From Ruminococcus sp. CAG:563 (GTDB taxonomy: Bacteria > Bacillota > Clostridia > Oscillospirales > Acutalibacteraceae): 64,000 bases of DNA. Of this stretch, positions 42,355 to 50,509 are shown in pieces (within the stretch, counting starts at the first letter, position 1; every line of letters starts with the position of its first letter). The notes under the pieces were generated by a model, which saw nothing but the letters and a program-made list of their open reading frames with translations, was not told the DNA's origin and made no database searches. The stretch spans positions 40,658 to 104,657 of the forward strand of contig FR882080.1 in NCBI GenBank assembly GCA_000434915.1, read 5' to 3'. The translations under genes and the position numbers were made by a program.

Positions 42355-45183
42355 TTACTTAAAGAGCTTCAAAAACCAGTTGATCGCCTTAACAAATACC
42401 GCTTTAACGGCATTGAATGCTACCTGAAGCTTATCCTTGAAGCTTTGTTTATCCTCAATATTGAAGTCAACGCTTGCCGTTCCTTTGAAATTGCCTATGC
42501 CCTTTATTATGGCGGTTGCCGTGCCGGCCGATTTGTTGTTCTTATAGGACACGGTGTAATCCTCACCCTCCCTGAGCGTTTTGCCGTTGAACTTAATCTT
42601 GAGCTTTGGCTCGCAAGGAGTCTGTCCGTTAACAGTCTGCGTCGGGATCGAAGCAATTTCAGCCTTGTCGATTGAAACGGCGATAATTGCAAAATCAACC
42701 TTAGTAATGAGCATTGAGAAATCCCCAAGACCTGTCACGATAACGTTCGCCGTGCCGACATTCAGGTTATTAATATATTCCGTTGAATAGTCCTTGTTGT
42801 CCGTAAGCTTTCTGTCGGAAAATCTGACGGAAACCTGCGGCTCAATCTTCTTGCCCGTGTAGCTCTGATTTGCGATAGGAGCCACGATGAGTGTTGTTAC
42901 TCTTATTCTGTTTGCCTTTGCATAGCTCTCGGCGTATGAATTCTCGTTGCAATAAATTGTGAGCTTTTCGCAGCCCTCAAACGCATCATCGGCAATTTTT
43001 TCAACAGAATCGGCAATGACTGCCGTTTCAAGGTTTTCGCACGATGCGAATGCAAGCGTACGAATCTCCTTAACATTTCCGCCGACCTCAAGGATTTTGA
43101 GCTGCGAGAAATACTGGAAACTGCTCTCGCCAACCGTCTGTGCATCCAGATTTGAAAGTGTCAGCTTAACATCGGTGATTCCTGTTTCGTCAAATGCGCC
43201 CTCATCAATGCAGGTTATATCCTCAAATGTGAAGTCCTTCAATGATGTACAATATCGGAAAGCCTCATACAAAATTTCCTTGTTTCCGATCCTGTTCCAT
43301 GTGACCTTATATAATTTCTCACAATCTGCAAATGCCCACTCTCTGATATATTCCGTATTCTTTGGGATAACTACAGTTTCAAGCTCCTTACAGAACTCAA
43401 ATGTACTGCCTCCGAAATCAACGATCGAATCAGGCATGACAACATTCTTCACAGCCGTATTTTCAAAAGCACCCGGGCCTATCGTAATAACGCCGTCCTC
43501 AAAGCTTATCTCGCTGAGATTCTTACAATCGGTAAATAAATATCCGGGAATAATTTTCTGATTTTTGGTAAAGGCAAATGAAGTTACCATGGTCTTGCGA
43601 AAAGCACCGTTTCCCAGTTCCGCTCTTTGCGCAAAGTCAGCGTTTGTGATCTTTGTGTAAGCGAAGGCACGATTACCTACAAATTCAATATTGCTGTTCT
43701 CACTGACAATAACTTCCTTCAATTCAAGGCAATCATTAAACGCCTCGCGTTCGATTCTCTTTATACTGTCGGGCAAAGTGATGCTTTCCAAAGATTTACA
43801 GTTATCAAATGCCTGCGCCGCAATCGATGTCCAGCCGTCCTCAAATTCAACATTTTTGAGCGTTCGGCAGTATGCCATTGCACCGTCCCATGATTTGAGA
43901 GTTTTCGGGATTTTTATCGACTCGATCGAATTATACGCAAATGCCTTCACTCCGATAAACTTCAGCGATTTCGGAAATTCAACCGAGCTGATTCTTCCCA
44001 TTTCGTCGGAAATAGAGTTGCTGTTGGCTCTTGCAAATGCCTCCGTACCTATGTATTCGATTCCGTTCGGGAGTTTCAGCTCGCCATCGAACGGGCAGAA
44101 TGCGAATGCCTGACCGCAAAGCGTTTTCAGCGACGCCGGAAGAACCGGATTTGCAAGTGAGGTACAAAGTGCAAATGCACCGTAACCAATGTACTCAACC
44201 GAATCGGGAATGCTGACGGATTCAAGCGAGGTACAGCCTGTGAATGCTAAGTCCCCTATTCTTTTCAGCGTTGACGGAAATTTGACTGCAAGAAAACTAT
44301 ATTTTGAAGTGTATTTCCCGATATCGTCCTTTGATACCGACTTATACCTGCTTTCCACTTTGCTTTCAAATGCCTTTGCTCCGATACTTACAACCTTATG
44401 CGAGTCAAGCTCGGCGGGTATATCCAGAAGAGAAGCATCCGCAGCTCCCGTATAGCCTGTTATTTCGGCATTATTATCCTCATCAAGCGTATAGGTGAAA
44501 TAGCCCGACGAATACTCTTTCTTCGCTTCCTTGCTCTTGAAAATATAGTATTCGTTCTCTTTTCCGCTGTAAAAGTAACCACCATTTGCAAGATAACAAT
44601 AAATATCAATACTTGGCCATTCCTTGAGCATAAATACAGTTTTATCGCTCATAGAAAATTTTGAAAACGATGCTTTTGAGGACGGCGACAAAGATTTTTC
44701 TATAATAAACTTCTCAATACCGTCACATTTATGGAAAGAATCATTGGTAAATTTATAACAGCTTTTCGGCAGATGAACCGTCTTTATCGACGGACAATTA
44801 CTGAATGATTTCCTTGTCATTGATTCAAAACCGTCATTAAAAACTACCTCTTCAAGATTCGGACAGTCAACAAAAGTTTCCCTGTTCATTTCACGCACAT
44901 TTTCCGAAAAAATCACCTTGCGTGCTTTTTTATTAATAAATGCACCCTTTTCGATTTTAGAAACGGGAATACCGTCAATCTCATTCGGAATCGTTACAAT
45001 TTCCTCATCCTTCAAATATTCAAGAATTCTAAGCTTTCCGTCATAACTGTAATTATAACGATAATCCTCTGTCATTTGGTCGCTGAAATCGTATGCCTTC
45101 GCCGGCCTGGCAACGGATACCATGGTTATAACCGATATAACGGCAAGCATTACGGATAAAATCTTAGAAAGTGTTTTCTTCAT
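42355..45183 (-). CDS. BspA-like leucine-rich repeat surface protein
   Basis: 942 residues. A signal peptide (about 1-30, cleaved near PAKA) precedes many LRR_5 (BspA/Treponema pallidum type) repeats (about 60-735, consensus AFxxCxxLxxVxIPxSVxxIGxxAF), two Ig-like domains (about 745-905, KAEIASIPTQTVNGQTPCEP pattern) and a C-terminal amphipathic tail ending FVKAINWFLKLFK. No LPXTG. AAGGAGGAGAC precedes the ATG, which overlaps the anti-sigma stop as ATGA. It is the end of an operon with an ECF sigma factor and an anti-sigma factor and is probably regulated by them. Binding to host or extracellular matrix is inferred from the family. Confidence 0.9.
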   Translation of the reverse strand: MKKTLSKILSVMLAVISVITMVSVARPAKAYDFSDQMTEDYRYNYSYDGKLRILEYLKDEEIVTIPNEIDGIPVSKIEKGAFINKKARKVIFSENVREMNRETFVDCPNLEEVVFNDGFESMTRKSFSNCPSIKTVHLPKSCYKFTNDSFHKCDGIEKFIIEKSLSPSSKASFSKFSMSDKTVFMLKEWPSIDIYCYLANGGYFYSGKENEYYIFKSKEAKKEYSSGYFTYTLDEDNNAEITGYTGAADASLLDIPAELDSHKVVSIGAKAFESKVESRYKSVSKDDIGKYTSKYSFLAVKFPSTLKRIGDLAFTGCTSLESVSIPDSVEYIGYGAFALCTSLANPVLPASLKTLCGQAFAFCPFDGELKLPNGIEYIGTEAFARANSNSISDEMGRISSVEFPKSLKFIGVKAFAYNSIESIKIPKTLKSWDGAMAYCRTLKNVEFEDGWTSIAAQAFDNCKSLESITLPDSIKRIEREAFNDCLELKEVIVSENSNIEFVGNRAFAYTKITNADFAQRAELGNGAFRKTMVTSFAFTKNQKIIPGYLFTDCKNLSEISFEDGVITIGPGAFENTAVKNVVMPDSIVDFGGSTFEFCKELETVVIPKNTEYIREWAFADCEKLYKVTWNRIGNKEILYEAFRYCTSLKDFTFEDITCIDEGAFDETGITDVKLTLSNLDAQTVGESSFQYFSQLKILEVGGNVKEIRTLAFASCENLETAVIADSVEKIADDAFEGCEKLTIYCNENSYAESYAKANRIRVTTLIVAPIANQSYTGKKIEPQVSVRFSDRKLTDNKDYSTEYINNLNVGTANVIVTGLGDFSMLITKVDFAIIAVSIDKAEIASIPTQTVNGQTPCEPKLKIKFNGKTLREGEDYTVSYKNNKSAGTATAIIKGIGNFKGTASVDFNIEDKQSFKDKLQVAFNAVKAVFVKAINWFLKLFK

Positions 45184-46112
45184 TTTGTCTCCTCCTTAAT
45201 TCCGAAGGTCGTATAAACTCCCTCGTATGTGATTGTTATAAAAGCAGTCCCATTAGGAAGCTTCTCTGTTTTAATTGTGTATTCTCCTCTGTTAAGCTTC
45301 TTCTCTCTCCTGTCGCTGTAAACCGCATAGACCTCCATGCCGCCCAGATCGATGTTATCTATGTCCTCCGTCGTGAAGTCAAATCCTTCCGGGAAAGATG
45401 CATAAACGGAATTGAGCACCTTGGTGTCCTCCTTGCGAAGCACCCTTACCCTGAACGTTTCCGAAGCATTGCCGAAGCTTATCTTTACCGTTTCGTAACG
45501 CTCCCTTATGCCGAAGCCGTCATCCGCAGTAACCTTACAGTCGGCAAGCGGAACAATTTTTTCAGTTCCGTCGGAGTAGCTGACAACAGCCGTTATGCCG
45601 GATGTATCAAGCTTTTCGCCGATGTAGTATTCATCCTTGAAGCTGTCACCGAATCTGAGCCTTATTCCCGTCGGAATTGCCGCCTGCGTTGTCGGCTTTG
45701 TCGTGGTCGTTACGGCTTCGGTCGTCATTGTCCTTTCGGCGGTTGCACTCTCGGTCACAGCCTGAGTTACAGTGGTTGTTTTAGCTTCTCGTTTTTGCTC
45801 TATCGTATGGCTGACTGCCACAGCACCGAAGCTTATCGCCGCCAATATCGCACATGCCGCCGCAACCGATACAAACTTCTGTCTAAAGGTTTTACCTGCG
45901 TGCTTCTTTACAAACGGAATGACCTTTGCAAAGTTTTCGCTCTCAAGCTCCTCAAGCGTGTTTATACATTCATCAATAAAATCACAATTCGGCTCATCCT
46001 TTGAAAGCTCCTCGTCGATAAGCGAATTAATAAGCTCTGCGACCTCTGCCTTAAAGCTTGTATCATCATATATGCTGTTGAGTATCTCTTTTGTTAACTT
46101 AAGATCATTCAC
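45180..46112 (-). CDS. Anti-sigma factor-like membrane protein with external Ig-like domains
   Basis: 310 residues from a GTG at 46112 (AGGTGA 7 bases upstream). A cytoplasmic N-terminus (residues about 1-80) carries no known anti-sigma fold signature but is acidic and helical; the membrane helix is about 81-100 (VSVAAACAILAAISFGAVAV); then a Thr/Glu-rich linker and two Ig-like beta domains. It overlaps the LRR gene by 4 bases and follows the sigma factor by 16 bases, so it is inferred to hold that sigma factor in the cytoplasm and sense outside. Confidence 0.75.
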   Translation of the reverse strand: MNDLKLTKEILNSIYDDTSFKAEVAELINSLIDEELSKDEPNCDFIDECINTLEELESENFAKVIPFVKKHAGKTFRQKFVSVAAACAILAAISFGAVAVSHTIEQKREAKTTTVTQAVTESATAERTMTTEAVTTTTKPTTQAAIPTGIRLRFGDSFKDEYYIGEKLDTSGITAVVSYSDGTEKIVPLADCKVTADDGFGIRERYETVKISFGNASETFRVRVLRKEDTKVLNSVYASFPEGFDFTTEDIDNIDLGGMEVYAVYSDRREKKLNRGEYTIKTEKLPNGTAFITITYEGVYTTFGIKEETK

Positions 46113-46128
46113 GGTTTCTCACCTCATC

Positions 46129-46659
46129 TCATGTTATACAGTAGGTTTTTACCAAATCTTTTATCCGACTGCGTAATCGTGAAACACGCTTTGCCGTTGC
46201 AGTCGGCGTGATGTTCAGAATTTCGGAAATTTCCTTTAGTGATTTTCGCTTTATGAACTTCAATTCATAAAGAGCTCTTTCTTCAACCGTCAGCATCTCG
46301 ATTAAGAGCCGTGCACATTCATCATAATCGAAATCATCGGGCAAGCTATCGGGCGGTGCGGCAATTTTTTCAGCCGCTTCGTCGATATCGACTGTTCGGC
46401 TCTGCCGCTTTCGGCAGCTTTCAATCGTCCTCTTAACGAAGTTATCCGCCGTCCTATACAGAAACGCTCTCGGCTGTTCGACCGTTTCTCCGTCCGTCAG
46501 CTTATTATGAAGAACTAAGAAGGCGTCCTGCACACAGTCCTCGGCATGCTGCGAAAATTCACCGAGCCGCACACGGCAGTATTTATAGATGCTCTGATAG
46601 TATTTTTCATAGTAATCGCCGACGGTGTTGTCCGTCAGCAAACGTTCGTCAACGTCCAT
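46129..46659 (-). CDS. ECF RNA polymerase sigma factor
   Basis: 176 residues. Region 2 lies at about 13-78 (YYQSIYKYCRVRLGEFSQHAEDCVQDAFLVLHNKL) and region 4 at about 118-170 (LTVEERALYELKFIKRKSLKEISEILNITPTATAKRVSRLRSRI). The ATG at 46659 follows AGGAGGG at 6 bases; the TTG two codons earlier would have no spacing. It starts an operon with its anti-sigma factor and an LRR surface protein. Confidence 0.92.
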   Translation of the reverse strand: MDVDERLLTDNTVGDYYEKYYQSIYKYCRVRLGEFSQHAEDCVQDAFLVLHNKLTDGETVEQPRAFLYRTADNFVKRTIESCRKRQSRTVDIDEAAEKIAAPPDSLPDDFDYDECARLLIEMLTVEERALYELKFIKRKSLKEISEILNITPTATAKRVSRLRSRIKDLVKTYCIT

Positions 46660-46690
46660 GTGCAACCCTCCTTTATTTTGTCCTTCATTT

Positions 46691-46719
46691 AGTAGTCAGC
46701 CCAAACCGGGTTTGTGACA
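46691..46719 (-). promoter_or_regulatory. Candidate ECF-type promoter (autoregulation)
   Basis: Minus strand TGTCACAAA (46719-46711) and GACTACT (46697-46691), 13 bases apart, upstream of the sigma factor. It lacks a sigma-A pair, so it may be recognised by the encoded sigma factor itself; this is a guess from position. Confidence 0.35.
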
Positions 46720-46856
46720 TTAATTTTTCAAAAATTTTTTAATAAAAGAAAACAGCCGCCGCATTAAAGGGATTTCGCCTTAATGCGACAGCCATCGCAA
46801 CCGTTAATATTATACAATACAATCCGTACCGTTGCAATGAAAATGTTATCAAAATT

Positions 46857-46891
46857 AAACGGCACAGGAAACCTGTGCCGCCGAAGTTATT
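46857..46891 (-). repeat. 35-bp repeat/terminator, copy 1
   Basis: Contains CGGCACAGG-AAA-CCTGTGCCG, a 9-bp perfect hairpin. It covers the stop codon of the XRE gene on the minus strand and acts as its likely terminator (TTTAATTTT follows). The same 35 bases occur at 47670-47704. Confidence 0.75.
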
Positions 46892-47132
46892 ATTTTATTT
46901 CCTGCTCAAGATTATCAAAAAGTTCACTGTCAAAAAACTGCCGCAAGCTTATTTCCAACCCGTCACAAAGCTTCTGCAAAGAAACAACACCGGGATTTTG
47001 ACTTTTTTCGTTGAGCATACTGTAAACCGTCGATGGAGACACGCCGGAAATATTTGCCAACGCATTGACGGCAATATTTCTTTCGTCGCAAAGCTGTAAT
47101 ATTCTCTTTGCAACAGCCTCTTTTGCGGTCAT
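46890..47132 (-). CDS. XRE-family HTH regulator of the SLOG module
   Basis: 80 residues, one HTH (about 8-66: VAKRILQLCDERNIAVNALANISGVSPSTVYSML) and nothing else. AGGAGGATAT precedes the ATG at 47132. It is divergent from the SLOG gene, and the 126 bases between them contain two nested perfect inverted repeats. It therefore probably represses the module. Its stop lies inside the repeat that also ends the module. Confidence 0.85.
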   Translation of the reverse strand: MTAKEAVAKRILQLCDERNIAVNALANISGVSPSTVYSMLNEKSQNPGVVSLQKLCDGLEISLRQFFDSELFDNLEQEIK

Positions 47133-47170
47133 AAATATATCCTCCTAATGTTTATCATTTAAAATTTTAC

Positions 47171-47245
47171 ATAATTATGCGATAAATCGTGTGGGATATA
47201 TCGCATAATTATTATTTATGTGCTATAATTACGATATATCCCACA
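47171..47245. promoter_or_regulatory. Nested inverted repeats and extended -10 promoter
   Basis: IR1: ATAATTATGCGAT (47171-47183) with ATCGCATAATTAT (47200-47212). IR2: TGTGGGATATATCG (47190-47203) with CGATATATCCCACA (47232-47245). IR1 and IR2 overlap. TATAAT (47224-47229) with TG upstream is an extended -10 inside the IR2 loop, so bound repressor would cover the promoter of the SLOG gene. Confidence 0.75.
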
Positions 47246-47258
47246 AGGAGTGATATTT

Positions 47259-47669
47259 ATGATATGTACTTTTTTTGGACACAGAGACTGCCCGTCACAA
47301 ATAGAATTATCTTTAAAGCAACAAATTGTCAATTTAATAGAAAATTATTCGGTTGACACATTCTATGTCGGAAATAATGGTAACTTTGATAAAATTGTTT
47401 ATAAAACCCTATCATCATTAAAATGTACTTATGAAATAAAAATATATGTTATACTTGCGTATCTTCCTAACAACGACGCCTTTAGCTCTGACTCGATATA
47501 TCCGGAGGGAATAGAAAAGGTTCCTCCAAAATTTGCTATTCCTTGGCGTAACAAATGGATGGTCAATAATTCCGATTACGTAATTGCCTTCTTGCGACAC
47601 GATTTTGGCGGAGCGGCAAAATCAGTAGAATATGCCGAAAAGAAATGTATAAAAGTTATTAGAATATGA
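47259..47669 (+). CDS. Small SLOG-like (DUF1273-type) protein
   Basis: 136 residues. MICTFFGHRDCP at the start and VPPKFAIPWRNKWMVNNSDYVIAFLRHDFGGAAKSVEYAEKK near the end resemble the nucleotide-binding SLOG family (TFFGHRD, G-G-A motifs), which includes proteins thought to sense or bind nucleotides in stress and conflict systems. AAGGAG is 8 bases before the ATG. Its divergent partner is an XRE repressor; the pair sits between identical 35-bp repeats. No effector gene is next to it, so defence is only a hypothesis. Confidence 0.65.
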   Translation: MICTFFGHRDCPSQIELSLKQQIVNLIENYSVDTFYVGNNGNFDKIVYKTLSSLKCTYEIKIYVILAYLPNNDAFSSDSIYPEGIEKVPPKFAIPWRNKWMVNNSDYVIAFLRHDFGGAAKSVEYAEKKCIKVIRI

Positions 47670-47704
47670 AAACGGCACAGGAAACCTGTGCCGCCGAAGT
47701 TATT
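47670..47704 (-). repeat. 35-bp repeat/terminator, copy 2
   Basis: Identical to 46857-46891. On the minus strand it is the likely terminator of iolG (stop at 47718), followed by TTTTC. Confidence 0.75.
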
Positions 47705-47717
47705 GTTTTTTAGGATA

Positions 47718-48743
47718 TTAAAGACCATATTCTGCTGCAACATCAGCAATCTTAACCGGCATACCTGTCTCAAGAGACTTCTTTGCGGCAATGCCGATAA
47801 GTACGGGCTGGAGACCGCACTCAAGTCCGACTGTGATCGGCTTGTCGTTAACAACACAGTCAACGAACTCGGAAACCTCCTCAACATATGCTCCCATGTA
47901 TCTCTCAAGGAAGAAGTTGAGCGGAACCTCACCGTGAACGCCGTTAGCGTCGGAAACAACTGCCGTTGACTCGGAGTCATTGGAAATAGCGACCTGACCG
48001 AGTGAGCCGAAAGCTTCAACTCTCTGGTCGTAGCCGTAGCTTGCACGGCGGCAGTTATCAATAACTGCGATTGCGCCGTTAGCGAGCTTCATGGAGATAA
48101 CAGCTGTGTCGATGTCGCCTGCCTCACCGATTGCCGGGTCAACAAGAACTGCGCCGTATGCAAAAACTTCCTCAACCTCAGAGCCTGACATGAAGCGAAC
48201 CATATCGAAATCATGAATCGTCATGTCAAGGAAGATACCGCCCGAAACCTTGATGTAGCTTACCGGCGGTGCACCCGGGTCACGGGAGCAAACCTTAAGG
48301 ATATTGAGATCGCCTATCTGACCGCCCTCAACTGCCTTTCTTGCAGCCTTGAAGTTATGGTCAAAACGGCGGTTGAAGCCTACCTGATACTTAACGTTGC
48401 TGTTTTCAAGAGCCTTTTTAACCTCAAGAATCTTGTTTACGTCATGGTCGATCGGCTTCTCGCAGAAGATGTGCTTGCCGGCGGCAATAGCTTCGAGAGA
48501 AATCGTTGAATGTGTATCCGTTGATGAGCAAATGAGAACAGCCTGAATGTCCTTGTCCTCAAGAATCTTGTGATAATCGGTGTAGAACTCGTTTACGCCG
48601 AGACCCTTTGCCCACTCTTTTGTCTCGTCATTGAGGAACGGATCGGCAATAGCCTTAACCGTAGCTGACTTAACATATCTCATGATTGACTCGCAGTGTA
48701 CCTTACCGATACGGCCTGCGCCGATAATACCAACATTAATCAT
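47718..48743 (-). CDS. iolG: myo-Inositol 2-dehydrogenase
   Basis: Gfo/Idh/MocA enzyme of 341 residues that oxidises myo-inositol to 2-keto-myo-inositol with NAD+. Rossmann motif GIIGAGRIGKVHCES; EKPIDHD with the conserved Lys (about 97); GGIFLDMTIHDFDMVRF with the catalytic Asp/His pair. It is the last gene of the inositol operon and is closed by a repeat-type terminator. It is more typical of IolG than the 9102 oxidoreductase. Confidence 0.92.
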   Translation of the reverse strand: MINVGIIGAGRIGKVHCESIMRYVKSATVKAIADPFLNDETKEWAKGLGVNEFYTDYHKILEDKDIQAVLICSSTDTHSTISLEAIAAGKHIFCEKPIDHDVNKILEVKKALENSNVKYQVGFNRRFDHNFKAARKAVEGGQIGDLNILKVCSRDPGAPPVSYIKVSGGIFLDMTIHDFDMVRFMSGSEVEEVFAYGAVLVDPAIGEAGDIDTAVISMKLANGAIAVIDNCRRASYGYDQRVEAFGSLGQVAISNDSESTAVVSDANGVHGEVPLNFFLERYMGAYVEEVSEFVDCVVNDKPITVGLECGLQPVLIGIAAKKSLETGMPVKIADVAAEYGL

Positions 48744-48761
48744 AATTAAAAATCCTCCTGA

Positions 48762-50270
48762 TTATATTGTGCCGTCCCATGTGGAAACTTCTGTTTTCTT
48801 CATTTCTTCCTCGTCGAACCAACGTGTTGTTACGCACTTGCTCTCTGTGAAGAAGCGATATGCGTCCTTGCCGAGGCAGTGGAGATCGCCGAAGAACGAA
48901 TCCTTATGACCTGCGAACGGGAAGAATCCGATCGGAACAGGAATACCAACGTTTACGCCGACCATGCCGCCGTCGGTGTGACGAACAAACTCACGTGCAT
49001 AGTAGCCGTTCTGAGTGAAGATAACCGAGCCGTTAGCATACGGGTTAGCGTTCATGACTGCAAGACCCTCTTCAAAGTTCTTAACTCTCTTGATGCAAAG
49101 AACAGGTCCGAATACCTCGTCACGGCCGATTGTCATGTCCTCTGTAACGTGGTCAAAAATTGTCGGACCGACGAAGAAGCCGTTTTCATAGCCCTCAACA
49201 ACACAGTTTCTGCCGTCAAGTACAAGCTCTGCTCCCTCTGCAACGCCCTTGTCGATGTCTGCAAGAACTTCCTTATAGTGCTTTTCATAGGTAATTGGGC
49301 CAAGCTTTGATGTCTTGTCATATGCAGGTCCGAGCTTAAGTCCCTTAGCCTGCTTAACAAGCTCTGCAACAAACTTATCGGCAATGCTCTCCTCAACAAC
49401 GCAGCAGCTCAGAGCCATACATCTCTGGCCCGCACAGCCGAATGCTGAGTTCATAACGCCTGCCGCCGTTCTCTCGATCGGAGTGTCTGCAAGAACAAGA
49501 GCGTGGTTCTTAGCCTGGCAAAGGCACTGAACTCTCTTTCCTGCGCTTGCAGCCTTTTCATATATAAGCTTGCCGACGGGAGTTGAACCGACAAAGGTGA
49601 TGCCTCTTACGTCGGGACTTTCGAGAATCGTGTTGATCTCGTTTCTTGAGCAGGTTACAACATTGATAACGCCGTCGGGAACGCCTGCTTCCTTATAAAG
49701 CTCGGCAATTCTGAGAGCTGTTCTCGGAGTAAGGCTTGCAGCCTTGAGAACCATTGTGTTGCCGCATGCGATACACGTCGGAGCCATCCAGCCGAACGGA
49801 ATCATAGCCGGGAAGTTAACGGGAACAATACCGGCAAAAACGCCCATCGGCTCACGGTATTTAACTGTGTCATAGCCTCTTGAAGCGTCCATAATACTCT
49901 CGCCCATCATGAGTGACGGAACCTGAGTTGCAAGCTCTGTGCCCTCTTTAGCCTTGAGAACGTCGCCTTCGGCCTCAGCCCATACCTTGCCGTTTTCCTC
50001 GGCAACAAGCATTGTAAGCTCGTCCATGTGCTTAATGAGAAGATCACGGATATTGTAAAGGATCTGTGCTCTCTTGATTGCCGGAGTTGAGCTCCAGCCC
50101 GGGAAAGCTGCCTTAGCCGCTGCAATAGCACCGAGAACCTCGTCGTTGGTGCAGCAGGGAGCATAACCCGTTGTCTCGCCCGTACTGGGGTTGACAAGAG
50201 TGTAGTATTTGTCTGTCTTTGATTCAACGTACTCACCGTTGACAAAGTATTTGAGTTTTTCTGCGGACAT
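48762..50270 (-). CDS. iolA: Methylmalonate-semialdehyde dehydrogenase (CoA-acylating)
   Basis: 502 residues, aldehyde dehydrogenase superfamily. It converts malonate semialdehyde to acetyl-CoA in the last step of inositol breakdown. SSTPAIKRAQILYNIRDLL, PFGWMAPTCIACGNTMVLKAA and GCAGQRCMALS (catalytic Cys about 284) are typical of MmsA/IolA. It lies between iolE (239-base gap) and iolG (18-base gap) on the same strand. Confidence 0.93.
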   Translation of the reverse strand: MSAEKLKYFVNGEYVESKTDKYYTLVNPSTGETTGYAPCCTNDEVLGAIAAAKAAFPGWSSTPAIKRAQILYNIRDLLIKHMDELTMLVAEENGKVWAEAEGDVLKAKEGTELATQVPSLMMGESIMDASRGYDTVKYREPMGVFAGIVPVNFPAMIPFGWMAPTCIACGNTMVLKAASLTPRTALRIAELYKEAGVPDGVINVVTCSRNEINTILESPDVRGITFVGSTPVGKLIYEKAASAGKRVQCLCQAKNHALVLADTPIERTAAGVMNSAFGCAGQRCMALSCCVVEESIADKFVAELVKQAKGLKLGPAYDKTSKLGPITYEKHYKEVLADIDKGVAEGAELVLDGRNCVVEGYENGFFVGPTIFDHVTEDMTIGRDEVFGPVLCIKRVKNFEEGLAVMNANPYANGSVIFTQNGYYAREFVRHTDGGMVGVNVGIPVPIGFFPFAGHKDSFFGDLHCLGKDAYRFFTESKCVTTRWFDEEEMKKTEVSTWDGTI

Positions 50271-50329
50271 TGTTACATCTCCTTGTATGTTAATCTATTT
50301 TTTAACTTGTTTTTCAGGCCTCCGCTTTT

Positions 50330-50480
50330 AGTGAAAGCCTTGGTCGGTTTCTGCCGGCTTTCCTTACCTCCCCCTAAAGGGGCGCCAAGAATCTCTGTTA
50401 ACTTTTAAACAGAATAATCAAGCTTAGTCTATCTGTTCAAGCCTTCCCTTTGTTGATTCAAGGGGAGGCTTGCTTGACTT
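50330..50480. repeat. Palindromic repeat remnants between iolE and iolA
   Basis: The 239-base gap holds several short inverted segments, e.g. CCCCCTAAAGGGGCG near 50370 and AAGCCTTCCC...GGGGAGGCTT at about 50438-50470. A related C/G-rich palindrome (CTTCCCCTCAAGGGGAAG) occurs upstream of secA at 60188, and one in the terminator at 56300. No ORF. Possibly an intergenic repeat family. Confidence 0.4.
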
Positions 50481-50509
50481 TCACCTTAATTATTCACTAT
50501 AAATTATAC

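Noticed and set aside
46761..46788. CGCATTAA/TTAATGCG hairpin as terminator of the XRE gene
   Set aside because: The XRE stop already lies in the 35-bp terminator repeat upstream of it, and its own T-run is distant.
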